Shown here: one piece after another, positions 33,756 through 40,631 of the stretch | How positions within the stretch are numbered: position 1 is the stretch's first letter | Layout of the letters: each line of letters begins with the position of its first letter | Assembly: GCA_023511625.1 (NCBI GenBank) | Contig: JAIMBD010000002.1 | Span: 248,001 to 312,000 of the forward strand | Reading direction: 5' to 3' | DNA: 64,000 nt | From: Bacillota bacterium | Lineage (GTDB): Bacteria > Bacillota > Sulfobacillia > Sulfobacillales > Sulfobacillaceae | Notes under the pieces: model-generated | Seen by the model: the letters and a program-made list of their open reading frames with translations, nothing else | Database searches by the model: none | Told to the model about the DNA's origin: nothing | Position numbers and translations under genes: made by a program

Positions 33756-33785
33756 ACTATATTGCGTGCTTTTCTTTCATGTCAA
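33756..33785 (-). promoter_or_regulatory. Sigma-A promoter for the MFS-Rieske-hydroxylase operon
   Basis: On the minus strand, TTGACA (33785-33780) and TATAGT (33761-33756) are 18 bp apart, six of six and five of six consensus matches. The surrounding 33730-33800 is noticeably AT-rich compared with the genome. The predicted start is about 105 nt before the transporter start codon. Confidence 0.75.
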
Positions 33786-33824
33786 TCAAATTTAAGGCTA
33801 CGAAATCCGCCTTCTCGGCCGGCG

Positions 33825-34106
33825 CTATCCTTCGCGAATGAAAAATCCGCCTGTGCCCGTCAATGGCTCTTCTGCAGTGACCACCCGATCGACGCGCGCA
33901 CTTGGTGGCCCACGCCGAAGCCAATCCAAAAAGGCCGCCACCGCAGGCTCTGGGCCTTCTACGGCGCCGTCGACGCGGTCGCGCGCGGCGGCGTTGGCGA
34001 TCCATCCCCCGACGCCCAACTGCTCCGCCGCCCTCTCGGCCGCCCACCGGAACCCCACCCCCTGCACGCGACCGAATACCGAAAACCGCACCCGCTTGGT
34101 CTCCAT
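33825..34106 (-). CDS. acyP: Acylphosphatase, 93 aa
   Basis: Small alpha/beta sandwich hydrolase of carboxyl-phosphate bonds. The signature VFGRVQGVGFRWAAERAAE near residues 10-28 contains the phosphate-binding loop and catalytic Arg (GRVQGVGFR). The conserved Asn site reads GWIANAARDRVDGAVEG-like, with GxxxNxxDG slightly relaxed to IANAAARDRVDG. Length is typical (90-95). ATG at 34106 has AGGAGGG eight bases upstream. It lies alone between the MFS promoter region and the stress-protein gene. Confidence 0.92.
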   Translation of the reverse strand: METKRVRFSVFGRVQGVGFRWAAERAAEQLGVGGWIANAAARDRVDGAVEGPEPAVAAFLDWLRRGPPSARVDRVVTAEEPLTGTGGFFIREG

Positions 34107-34206
34107 TGGCTTGCCCTCCTAACCGCTGCAGCGTGCCCCAAAAGAACTCTGGACGCGTGGCACCCAAGGCCAATCCGCGTCTTTGCCGCACAATTTCCGG
34201 AAGTAG

Positions 34207-34236
34207 TTGTTTTCGCGACCGGAATCGGGGTATTCT
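34207..34236 (+). promoter_or_regulatory. Weak candidate promoter for the universal stress protein gene
   Basis: TTGTTT (34207-34212), 18 bp, TATTCT (34231-34236). The transcript would have a leader of about 210 nt containing the tandem CCTATAAG repeats. Another or better promoter could exist; 34250-34400 is otherwise without a gene. Confidence 0.35.
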
Positions 34237-34410
34237 GGGAACAAGGTTCCTGAAGGACGCGCCAGAAGGGGGGAAGCTGCCATCGCGCGCCGGTCGCACT
34301 GCCATCGACGGCCGCCGGTCGGACCCGGGAGCAGACACCCATGGGCCCGCGGAGCGGCGTCCAAAACCGCGCCCAGGTCCACCCCTGGACAGACGTCTTC
34401 CAAGAACGAC

Positions 34411-34436
34411 CCTATAAGGCCTATAAGCCTATAAGG
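34411..34436 (+). repeat. Three tandem CCTATAAG(G) repeats before the usp ribosome site
   Basis: CCTATAAGG (34411-34419), CCTATAAG (34420-34427) and CCTATAAGG (34428-34436) are head-to-tail. The last copy runs into the AAGGAGG ribosome site of the universal stress protein gene, and a GGAATATTCC palindrome (34438-34447) follows. Confidence 0.8.
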
Positions 34437-34450
34437 AGGAATATTCCTGC

Positions 34451-34900
34451 ATGCCGGGATGGAAACTGGTCATCGCCTCGGATGGATCGCCGAGCGCCTT
34501 GCGGGCCGCAGATTGGATCGCACAGCATTTTGACCCTGCATCCACGACGGTGACGGTGGTTACCGTGGAACATCTGGCCATGCCCCTCATCGCCGACCCG
34601 GCGCCCTTGCGCGCCCTGGACGAAATCGTGCAAGAAGCGCTGACTGCCAGTCGCGAGGCCGCCGACACGGCGCTGGATCAAACCGCGAAGCACCTCGCCG
34701 GCTTCTCACCGCGCACGGTTCGGCTTATGGGTCCCCCCGTGGAGGCCCTCGTCCGCTACCTGGACCAAGAACGGCCCGACTTGGTGGTGATGGGACGCCG
34801 TGGACTCGGCGTAGTAGGGTCCGTCCTAGGCAGTGTCTCACTGGGCGTCATGCAGCGCTCGCCTGTGCCGGTGCTGGTAGTAGAGCCCCCCAGAACCTAA
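34451..34900 (+). CDS. Universal stress protein (UspA family), 149 aa
   Basis: A Rossmann-like alpha/beta protein with the Usp signature: LVIASDGSPSALRAADW at the N-terminus (nucleotide-binding Asp), and VVMGRRGLGVVGSVLGSVS followed by SPVPVLVVEP at the C-terminus. The G-2x-G-9x-G(S/T) ATP-binding pattern is preserved, suggesting an ATP-binding subtype. Its role in stress survival is family knowledge; nothing in the context specifies it. ATG at 34451 has AAGGAGG upstream. The 3' end overlaps the SRAP gene on the opposite strand by 4 bp. Confidence 0.92.
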   Translation: MPGWKLVIASDGSPSALRAADWIAQHFDPASTTVTVVTVEHLAMPLIADPAPLRALDEIVQEALTASREAADTALDQTAKHLAGFSPRTVRLMGPPVEALVRYLDQERPDLVVMGRRGLGVVGSVLGSVSLGVMQRSPVPVLVVEPPRT

Positions 34901-35511
34901 GACCCGTCTTTCCCGGCACGGCGGCCTGGCCCCGGGACGGTCTCCCACTGCCAGCGGGTGCCTGGCGCCGAGGTCGGCGCCAGGCTCTTGAGTGCCGTGG
35001 GCCAGGGCCCAGTCAGCCATTGGGCGAGCTCGGCACCGGGCACCGCCACCGGCTGGCGGTCGTGAAGCCATGCCAACTCCGGAGCGGCCGGTTCGGTCAA
35101 CACGATGACGGCTCGGGTACCGTCGGCTTCCTGCCGCCACAGCGCGGCCAGCAACAGCGGCTCGCCCTCGCACAGGGCGATGCGCCAAGGCTGTTTTTCT
35201 CCCCTAGGCGACGCTTGCCACTCGTAAAACGCATCGGCCAACACCGCCCCGCGTTGATGAAGGGCCGCGCGAAAGGTCGGGCGTGCCGCGACCGTTTCCC
35301 GGCGGGCATTGATCAGCAGGCGGGAGGTCCAATCCACCCGCCAACCCCACCGCATGGCCTGCACCTCGCCCGGTCGAACGACCACCCACGTCCACTGTCC
35401 AGGAAACACGTCCCCACAAGACACCGAGTGCCCCTCGTCTAGCCACTGCCCGGGACCGAGGACCGCGTTCCACGCTTCGCGAGGCCATCGGCTGGAAAAG
35501 CGCCCACACAT
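34897..35511 (-). CDS. SRAP (HMCES/YedK) abasic-site-shielding protein, 204 aa
   Basis: SRAP proteins crosslink to abasic sites in single-stranded DNA through Cys2. MCGRFSS at the start supplies the catalytic Cys after Met removal. RRETVAARPTF, the FYEWQAS motif (Glu) and LHDRQPV (His) complete the active site in the usual order. Bacterial members are sometimes near DNA repair genes; here the neighbours are usp and cysK, so context adds little. ATG at 35511 is required for the Cys2 function and has an AGGGAGGGCGAGG site. It lies 20 bp downstream of cysK. Confidence 0.93.
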   Translation of the reverse strand: MCGRFSSRWPREAWNAVLGPGQWLDEGHSVSCGDVFPGQWTWVVVRPGEVQAMRWGWRVDWTSRLLINARRETVAARPTFRAALHQRGAVLADAFYEWQASPRGEKQPWRIALCEGEPLLLAALWRQEADGTRAVIVLTEPAAPELAWLHDRQPVAVPGAELAQWLTGPWPTALKSLAPTSAPGTRWQWETVPGPGRRAGKDGS

Positions 35512-35531
35512 CGGACCTCGCCCTCCCTGCC

Positions 35532-36476
35532 TTACCCGTCCCCGCCGGTCTCCAACACCCAGCGGTTGTCTGTAGGCTGGTATATACCTGTGGAGAGATA
35601 GCGCTCCCCGGAGTCGGCGAAGATCAAGGCCAGGCGTTTGCCGGCGTACCCGCCAGCGGCCAACAACCGTTCCGCGGCGCGATACACTGCCCCCGACGAC
35701 AGGCCAGCCAAGACCCCCTCCCGGCGCGGCAAAGCGCGGCAAGCTTCCCAGGCTTCGTCGTCGCCTACTGCCACCACCTGGTCGATCACCGAGCGGTCTA
35801 GCACCTCCGGCACAAATCCCGCACCGATTCCCTGAATCTTGTGGGGCCCAGCCGGCTTGCCCGAAAGCACGGCCGAGGCGGCCGGCTCCACAGCCACCAC
35901 CTCCACTGCCGGCTGGACGCGTTTGAGAAAGCGTCCCACTCCCGTTACGGTTCCTCCGGTACCGACCCCCGCGATAAACACGTCTACGCGTCCGTCCATC
36001 TGCCGCCAAATCTCGGGCCCGGTGGTCTCTTCATGGATGCGCGGGTTGGCCGGATTTTCGTGTTGGCGCAACATCAGCCCATTCGGCAACCGCGCCGCCA
36101 AGGCCCGCGCTCGGACAATCGCCCCCTGGGTCCGCTCCGCTTGGGGTGTCTCCACGACGGTGGCTCCGTAAGCCCAGAATAGCTGTCGCCGTTCTAGGCT
36201 TTGCCCCTCAGGCATAAATACCACCAGTCGCAGGCCCAAGATGGCGCAGACCATGGCCAGCGCGATGCCGGTGTTGCCCGAGGTGGCCTCGATGATAATG
36301 GTATCCGGGCGAATCAGGCCTCGCTCTTGGGCGTCTTTGATCAGGGCCCAGGCCGTCCGATCCTTGATGGACCCGCCTGGGTTGAAAGATTCCAGCTTGG
36401 CGAACACCTCTGCCCCAAAGCGCGCCGAAATCTCATCGAGCCGCACCAGCGGCGTGTTCCCGATCAGAGCCTCCAA
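35532..36476 (-). CDS. cysK: Cysteine synthase (O-acetylserine sulfhydrylase), start codon uncertain
   Basis: PLP enzyme making cysteine from O-acetylserine and sulfide. LIGNTPLVRLDEI is followed by KLESFNPGGSIKDRTA (PLP Lys), ATSGNTGIALAMV (substrate loop), GVGTGGTVTGVGRFL (phosphate-binding) and HKIQGIGAGFVP, all canonical. No ATG or GTG lies at the expected start. TTG at 36476 is used here but is 17 bases from the ribosome site. An ATC at 36485 lies exactly 8 bases from the excellent GAGGGGGAGGGGGG and would give a start aligned with homologues. An upstream ATG at 36575 would require translation through a terminator. Serine acetyltransferase is at 60012. Confidence 0.93.
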   Translation of the reverse strand: MEALIGNTPLVRLDEISARFGAEVFAKLESFNPGGSIKDRTAWALIKDAQERGLIRPDTIIIEATSGNTGIALAMVCAILGLRLVVFMPEGQSLERRQLFWAYGATVVETPQAERTQGAIVRARALAARLPNGLMLRQHENPANPRIHEETTGPEIWRQMDGRVDVFIAGVGTGGTVTGVGRFLKRVQPAVEVVAVEPAASAVLSGKPAGPHKIQGIGAGFVPEVLDRSVIDQVVAVGDDEAWEACRALPRREGVLAGLSSGAVYRAAERLLAAGGYAGKRLALIFADSGERYLSTGIYQPTDNRWVLETGGDG

Positions 36477-36510
36477 CTGTGCGATGGCGTTGTCCCCCCT
36501 CCCCCTCGAC

Positions 36511-36535
36511 AAAAAAGGGCGGTGCAGCTCCGCCC
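36511..36535 (-). terminator. Rho-independent terminator after tatA, directly before cysK
   Basis: On the minus strand, GGGCGG (36535-36530) and CCGCCC (36522-36517) enclose a 7-nt loop and are followed by TTTTTT (36516-36511). It lies 45 bp after the tatA stop and only a few bases before the cysK ribosome site, so cysK expression must depend on read-through or an unrecognised promoter. Confidence 0.8.
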
Positions 36536-36579
36536 CCTCGCCGAGTGGTCTCGTCTCGCCCCCGACCGCACCCAATCGG

Positions 36580-36798
36580 TTACCGGCGCTCGTCCTGCGG
36601 GTCCTTGGCCTCGATCGCGTAGGCGGTGCTGGTCTCTCCCGGCCGCTCCTCCGGGTCGTTGATGGCGTTCATGGACCGCTTGAATTCGCGGATGCTGCGG
36701 CCTAGTCCCGCCCCGATTTCGGGCAACTTGCGGGGCCCAAACACCAACAGGGCGATGATCAACAACAGGATGATATGCATCGGGGATATGAGGTCCAT
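36580..36798 (-). CDS. tatA: Twin-arginine translocase subunit TatA/TatE, 72 aa
   Basis: Small single-span component of the Sec-independent protein export pore. MDLISPMHIILLLIIALLVFGPRKLPEIGAG-type sequence gives one transmembrane helix ending in the FGPxKLPE hinge, then an amphipathic helix (LGRSIREFKRSMNAI) and an acidic tail, exactly the TatA plan. ATG at 36798 is chosen since GAGGG lies six bases upstream; ATGs at 36804 and 36816 are alternatives. No tatC is adjacent. An extended -10 promoter lies just upstream and a terminator follows. Confidence 0.92.
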   Translation of the reverse strand: MDLISPMHIILLLIIALLVFGPRKLPEIGAGLGRSIREFKRSMNAINDPEERPGETSTAYAIEAKDPQDERR

Positions 36799-36845
36799 TG
36801 CCATCCCTCTTTCCATACACCCGGCCGCGTCTGGAATCCTGGTCC

Positions 36846-36854
36846 ATTATATCA
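36846..36854 (-). promoter_or_regulatory. Extended -10 promoter for tatA
   Basis: On the minus strand, TGATATAAT (36854-36846) is a perfect TATAAT with an upstream TGn extension. It overlaps the last bases of gatD and is about 45 bp before the tatA start. No good -35 is visible, as expected of extended -10 promoters. Confidence 0.55.
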
Positions 36855-37625
36855 CGGATGCCGCCCGCCCAGCCCTCTTTTGTGGAATCTTCGCAAGAGC
36901 GCACGGTGGGCGCTCCACTCCAGTCGGTCGTCCAAGGCCGAATCCAGTTGCCATCCCTTGCGGGCTGCCGCCCAAGCCAGAAGGCAGTCGGCCAGGTGGG
37001 GGTTCTTGGGCAACAAAGAGCCGTGCAGGTAGGTGCCAATGACATGCTGGCGCACGGCGCCCTCGGTGCCGTCTTGACCGTTGTTGCCCGACCCCGTGAG
37101 CACGTGTGCCAACGGCAGGGCCCCGGGCTCAAGAAATGTCTGGCCGGCGTGGTTTTCAAATCCCACCAGCGTCGAGCCGGCCAGTCCCGGAGGCCACTCG
37201 GCATGCGGTCGGATTTCCGCCACCACGTTGCCGATAGACCGCCTGGCCCCGGCGACGGTATGGACCGGCAGGAAGCCGAGGCCGGGAAGCCGTTGGCCGT
37301 CGGCAGTCACGTAGTAGGCCCCCAACAGTTGATACGCGCCACAGACCGCCAGCATCGGAAGCCCGGCCTCCAGGTAAGGGCGCAACACGAGGCCGCGCTC
37401 CAAGAAGTCTTTTGCCACCCGGGCCTGGTCTCGGTCCTCCCCACCTCCCATAAAGAGCAAGTCTAGCTGGTCAAAGGCTACCGGTTGGCCGACATCGATG
37501 GCAATGACGCGCAAATCGATGCCCCGCCACTGGGCGCGGCGCACCAACGCGATGACGTTGCCCCGGTCCCCGTACAGGTTCATGTGGTCCGGGTAGAGAT
37601 GGCCCAAGGTTAACGTGCGAGTCAC
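36852..37625 (-). CDS. gatD: Lipid II isoglutaminyl synthase glutaminase subunit GatD, 257 aa
   Basis: Class I glutamine amidotransferase of the CobB/CobQ type that supplies ammonia for amidating D-Glu in lipid II. LTLGHLYPDHMNLYGDRGNV at the start, LLFMGGGEDRDQ, the nucleophile motif LAVCGAYQLLG, LVGFENHAGQT and the His in VIGTYLHGSLLPKNP match GatD. GatD normally works with the Mur-ligase-like MurT encoded next to it, but no murT is present on either side. GTG at 37625 follows GAAGGGGAAG; ATG at 37646 is an alternative. Confidence 0.9.
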   Translation of the reverse strand: MTRTLTLGHLYPDHMNLYGDRGNVIALVRRAQWRGIDLRVIAIDVGQPVAFDQLDLLFMGGGEDRDQARVAKDFLERGLVLRPYLEAGLPMLAVCGAYQLLGAYYVTADGQRLPGLGFLPVHTVAGARRSIGNVVAEIRPHAEWPPGLAGSTLVGFENHAGQTFLEPGALPLAHVLTGSGNNGQDGTEGAVRQHVIGTYLHGSLLPKNPHLADCLLAWAAARKGWQLDSALDDRLEWSAHRALLRRFHKRGLGGRHP

Positions 37626-37660
37626 AGCTTCCCCTTCTGTATCCAAGCCGCTTTGTCTTC

Positions 37661-37666
37661 ATTATA
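37661..37666 (-). promoter_or_regulatory. -10 element of a candidate gatD promoter
   Basis: A perfect TATAAT on the minus strand (37666-37661), about 36 bp before the gatD start codon. The -35 region is GC-rich and poor, so activity may need an activator. Confidence 0.4.
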
Positions 37667-37688
37667 GGACAACCGAGGCCAACGCCGG

Positions 37689-38060
37689 TCAGCGCCCAGC
37701 AAGTTGCCAGACGTAGGCCGAAACCGCTTGGGCTTGGGCGGGGGACAACGAACCGGGATTAGATGCCGGCATGTTGTGGGCGATGAACTCTTCCAGTTTG
37801 GCCTCACTGCCAAACCGCGCGCGCACCGCTGCCGTGGCCAGGCTCGGCCCGTTGGCCGTCCCCTGGCCCTGGTTGCCGTGACACGGAGCGCAGGTGGTAG
37901 CGAAGACCTGCATTCCCGTCACCGGTCCCGGAGAATGCACCCCCCCGGCGTCGGGAGTCGGTCCACCCGCCCGCGATCCCGCCCCCCCGCATCCCGCAAG
38001 CTCTGCAGTGGCCACGGCCCCCCACAGGACTGCTACGACCATCGCGCGTTGCCAACGCAC
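37689..38060 (-). CDS. Lipoprotein cytochrome c, single heme, 123 aa
   Basis: A type II signal with the lipobox LAGC near residues 20-24 anchors the protein outside the membrane. After a Gly/Pro linker comes a class I cytochrome c domain: QVFATTCAPCHGNQGQGTANGPSL carries the heme motif CAPCH, and MPASNPGSLSPAQAQAVSAYVWQL supplies the distal Met and the C-terminal helix. It resembles the small lipoprotein cytochromes (CccB type) that feed terminal oxidases. GTG at 38060 has GGGGGAG at six bases; an ATG 13 codons upstream is an alternative. No oxidase genes are nearby. Confidence 0.9.
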   Translation of the reverse strand: MRWQRAMVVAVLWGAVATAELAGCGGAGSRAGGPTPDAGGVHSPGPVTGMQVFATTCAPCHGNQGQGTANGPSLATAAVRARFGSEAKLEEFIAHNMPASNPGSLSPAQAQAVSAYVWQLAGR

Positions 38061-38185
38061 TGACTGCTCCCCCTTTACCCCGCCTCCGGTCTTTGTCACC
38101 TAGGCAGCGTTCCTCATCCTCGCTTCTAGCCATGCCCGCCTGGGCGCATCCGGTATGCGCCAACCCCGCCGAATTGGCGGCGCGG

Positions 38186-38191
38186 TATAAT
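38186..38191 (+). promoter_or_regulatory. -10 element of a candidate promoter for the 184 aa gene
   Basis: A perfect TATAAT lies 88 bp before the GTG start at 38279. It sits next to a GCCAA...TTGGC inverted repeat (about 38159-38179) that occupies the -35 position. No clear -35 hexamer is visible. Confidence 0.35.
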
Positions 38192-38278
38192 GGCGCTGTA
38201 AGACATCGGCGACGGCAGGCGGACCCTCGGTTGCAACCGAGGTCCGACCGCATCTTGAAGACGAGGAGCAGATTGAGC

Positions 38279-38833
38279 GTGGCGGAACGCGAATGGGATC
38301 CCGGCCTGGACCCGGCGCTCCGGGAGACCGTCGACCAGCGGTTCATCAACCAAGGCAGCTTGTACGGGGCCTTGCCCGAAGAGGTGTTGGAAGACCCCCA
38401 AAAGCGCCAGCTCTTGCACGCAGGGTGGAGCCGCCGGCCGTACCGCGACGGCTCGGTGTGGGAGCCGCCCACGGCCACAGTGGAGTGGGAACGCCTGCGG
38501 CGCGCCTACCGCGACGTGGTGTTGCATGCCGTCAACCACCGGGCTCCAGCCAACACGCCATGGGTAGGACCACGGCTAGAAATCCTCGATGCCGTGGTGG
38601 AATCGTCCTGGGAGGAACGGGAGGAGGGGATTCGGGTGCTGTTGAGCGCGTGGGCCTTTACCTCTCTGTGGCAGGCTACTCCCGAAAGCCCCCAGGTGGA
38701 AGGACAGCAGGTCTTCTTCTTTTATACCGCGCGCATGCGCGATGCGGCCTTAAGGGCCCTGAACGAGTCGCTCGCGCCCCCAGCCGACGACGACCCATTC
38801 TGGGAGATGGTCCAAGCGCTAATCGAAGGGTGA
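38279..38833 (+). CDS. Hypothetical protein, 184 aa
   Basis: A soluble, mostly helical protein rich in Trp, Glu and Arg, with stretches such as WERLRRAYRDVVLHAVNHRAP and WEEREEGIRVLLSAWAFTSL. It has no signal peptide, cysteine cluster or recognised catalytic motif, and I cannot assign a family. GTG at 38279 has GAGGAG ten bases upstream. Its 3' end overlaps the acetyltransferase gene by 15 bp on the opposite strand. The composition matches the neighbours, so it is probably native to this genome. Confidence 0.6.
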   Translation: MAEREWDPGLDPALRETVDQRFINQGSLYGALPEEVLEDPQKRQLLHAGWSRRPYRDGSVWEPPTATVEWERLRRAYRDVVLHAVNHRAPANTPWVGPRLEILDAVVESSWEEREEGIRVLLSAWAFTSLWQATPESPQVEGQQVFFFYTARMRDAALRALNESLAPPADDDPFWEMVQALIEG

Positions 38834-39328
38834 CCACTTGGCCATCCACAGCTCGTCGACCAAGGCCCCCGCGATGCGATACTGGCCCCGGCGGCGCCCT
38901 TCCTCGACATAGCCGAGCCGGCGATACAGGCGAATGGCAGGAAGGTTGGTGGCGAACACCGAAAGGCTGATCTTTTCTACCCCTACCTGGGCCGCCCACC
39001 GTTCGGCAGCCCGCAAGAGTCGCTCCCCCAGGCGTTGACCGCGCCAGTCAGGCAGCAACGCCATCCCCACGGTGGCGGTATGGCGCATCTTGGGCAGCGG
39101 GCCTCGCACCATCTCCAAGGTGCCGACCACCGTCCCTTCGGCCCGCGCCACCAACAACAAATGGTCCTGGGGGTTGAGGCCTTGGATGAGGCGACGCTGT
39201 TGTTCCACGGTCATCGCCGGTCCCTCGTTGGCAATCCACTGCCCCTCGGCTCCCACCACCGCCATCAGGTGCAAAATGCCGGGTGCGTCCTCCACTCCAG
39301 CCGGCTCCACCACCACGCTCGCCACCAC
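38819..39328 (-). CDS. GNAT-family N-acetyltransferase, 169 aa
   Basis: Acyl-CoA-dependent transferase fold: VVGTLEMVRGPLPKMRHTAT (strands 2-4), VGMALLPDWRGQRLGERLLRAAERWA with the Q/RxxGxG/A acetyl-CoA loop (RGQRLG), and ISLSVFATNLPAIRLYRRLGYVEEGRRRGQYR, the standard C-terminal block. The last part resembles acetyltransferases acting on protein termini or amino acids, but the substrate is open. GTG at 39328 follows AGGGGG, part of the TGA stop region of metX, so translation is probably coupled to metX. Confidence 0.85.
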   Translation of the reverse strand: MVASVVVEPAGVEDAPGILHLMAVVGAEGQWIANEGPAMTVEQQRRLIQGLNPQDHLLLVARAEGTVVGTLEMVRGPLPKMRHTATVGMALLPDWRGQRLGERLLRAAERWAAQVGVEKISLSVFATNLPAIRLYRRLGYVEEGRRRGQYRIAGALVDELWMAKWSPFD

Positions 39329-39338
39329 CGCCGCCCCC

Positions 39339-40460
39339 TCATCCGCGTTGGTCTTGTTCCCGCAAGAACTCGGCAATAAGATGGCCTGTGACCACTTGGT
39401 CCACCAAAAAGGTATCGTGGCCCCAAGGCCCGGGCAACGTGACGTATTCTGCCGGCACCCCTTGTTCGCGCAGCCACCGCCAAGAGGCGCGAATCTCGGC
39501 CAGAGGGTATAGCATATCGGACTCGATGCCCACCAACCGCATCGGCACTCCGGACAGTCGTTGGGCTGAGTGCTCCCGCAGGTCAAACCGGTCCATGGCG
39601 TTGGTCAAGCAAAGATAGGTGTTGGCGTCAAATCGCCGCACCAACTTCTCGCCTTGGTAGCGCAGGTACGAGGCCACCTCGAAATCGGCCAAGTCCGGAT
39701 TCCACTGCCGCCCGAACTTTCGCTCCATCGATTCCGGGCTTTGATACGAAATCATGTCAGCCATGCGCGCCACCGCAAGGCCGTTTTCTGGGCCCCGTTC
39801 CGCCTCGTAGTAGTCGCCGCCGGCAAACGCCGGGTCGTTGACGATAGCCGTCCGCCCCACTACATGGTAGGCGATCGCCCAGGGGGAGTGCATCACCGGC
39901 GCACCAATGGCGATAAGGCTGGCCACCTCCTCCCCGTAGAGTGCGGCGTAGGCAAACCCGATCATCCCCCCCATGGAGCCGCCCACCACGTGTACGCGGC
40001 GAATGCCTAGCGCCTCTACCAAGAGATGGGTGGCTCGGGCCATATCGAACAAGCTCACCTCCGGAAAGGCAGCGCCCCAGGGCTTCCCGCCAGGCCCGCG
40101 GCTGGCCGGCCCGGTACTGCCCATGGCGCCCCCCAACACGTTGGCCGCCACCACGCGCCACCGGCGGGTGTCGATGGCCTTGCCGGCCCCCACCACCCCT
40201 TCCCACCATCCTGGCCGGTCCCCCAGGCCGTGGCTGGCGACATGACTGTCGCCGGTCAGAGCATGAAAAATCAGCACCACCGGCTCCGTCCCGGTGCTGG
40301 GCCCCCATTCCTCCCAGGCGAGGGTGACATGAGGCAAGACGGCGCCCGAGTCGAGGGCAAACGGCTGATCGAACCAGGCAAACTGAAGGCCCGGCCACGG
40401 AAACCCGGCAGACCGCTGCCACGGCCGCACGACGTCCGGATATTCGCGCACCATCTTCAT
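39339..40460 (-). CDS. metX: Homoserine O-acetyltransferase (MetX type), 373 aa
   Basis: Alpha/beta hydrolase that activates homoserine for methionine synthesis. LDSGAVLPHVTLAWEEWG, VLIFHALTGDSH (oxyanion loop), the nucleophile elbow VVGGSMGGMIGFAYA (Ser), and the late ESDMLYPLAEIR (Asp) and GPWGHDTFL (His) provide the triad. GGAMGSTGPAS is also characteristic. MetX-family enzymes may use acetyl- or succinyl-CoA; this cannot be decided here. The ATG at 40460 has AAGGACAAT upstream; a second ATG two codons on is possible. The product could meet sulfide through the nearby cysK or a distant enzyme. Confidence 0.93.
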   Translation of the reverse strand: MKMVREYPDVVRPWQRSAGFPWPGLQFAWFDQPFALDSGAVLPHVTLAWEEWGPSTGTEPVVLIFHALTGDSHVASHGLGDRPGWWEGVVGAGKAIDTRRWRVVAANVLGGAMGSTGPASRGPGGKPWGAAFPEVSLFDMARATHLLVEALGIRRVHVVGGSMGGMIGFAYAALYGEEVASLIAIGAPVMHSPWAIAYHVVGRTAIVNDPAFAGGDYYEAERGPENGLAVARMADMISYQSPESMERKFGRQWNPDLADFEVASYLRYQGEKLVRRFDANTYLCLTNAMDRFDLREHSAQRLSGVPMRLVGIESDMLYPLAEIRASWRWLREQGVPAEYVTLPGPWGHDTFLVDQVVTGHLIAEFLREQDQRG

Positions 40461-40512
40461 ATTGTCCTTATGCTACCAGAACCTCCCGCAGGGGCGCCAC
40501 CATCGCCGCGCA

Positions 40513-40542
40513 TTGACAGGATTTTTGGACGCGGCCTACAAT
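40513..40542 (+). promoter_or_regulatory. Sigma-A promoter for proC
   Basis: A perfect TTGACA (40513-40518) and TACAAT (40537-40542) are spaced 18 bp. The predicted start near 40549 gives a leader of about 83 nt to the GTG at 40632. Confidence 0.75.
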
Positions 40543-40631
40543 AAGGCGACGCGCGCGGGAACCCAGGAGCCCTGCGCCGAAAGTGACGGCATCCGGAGGG
40601 GCTGCCGTACGAAGGAGAACGGAGGGCCAGC

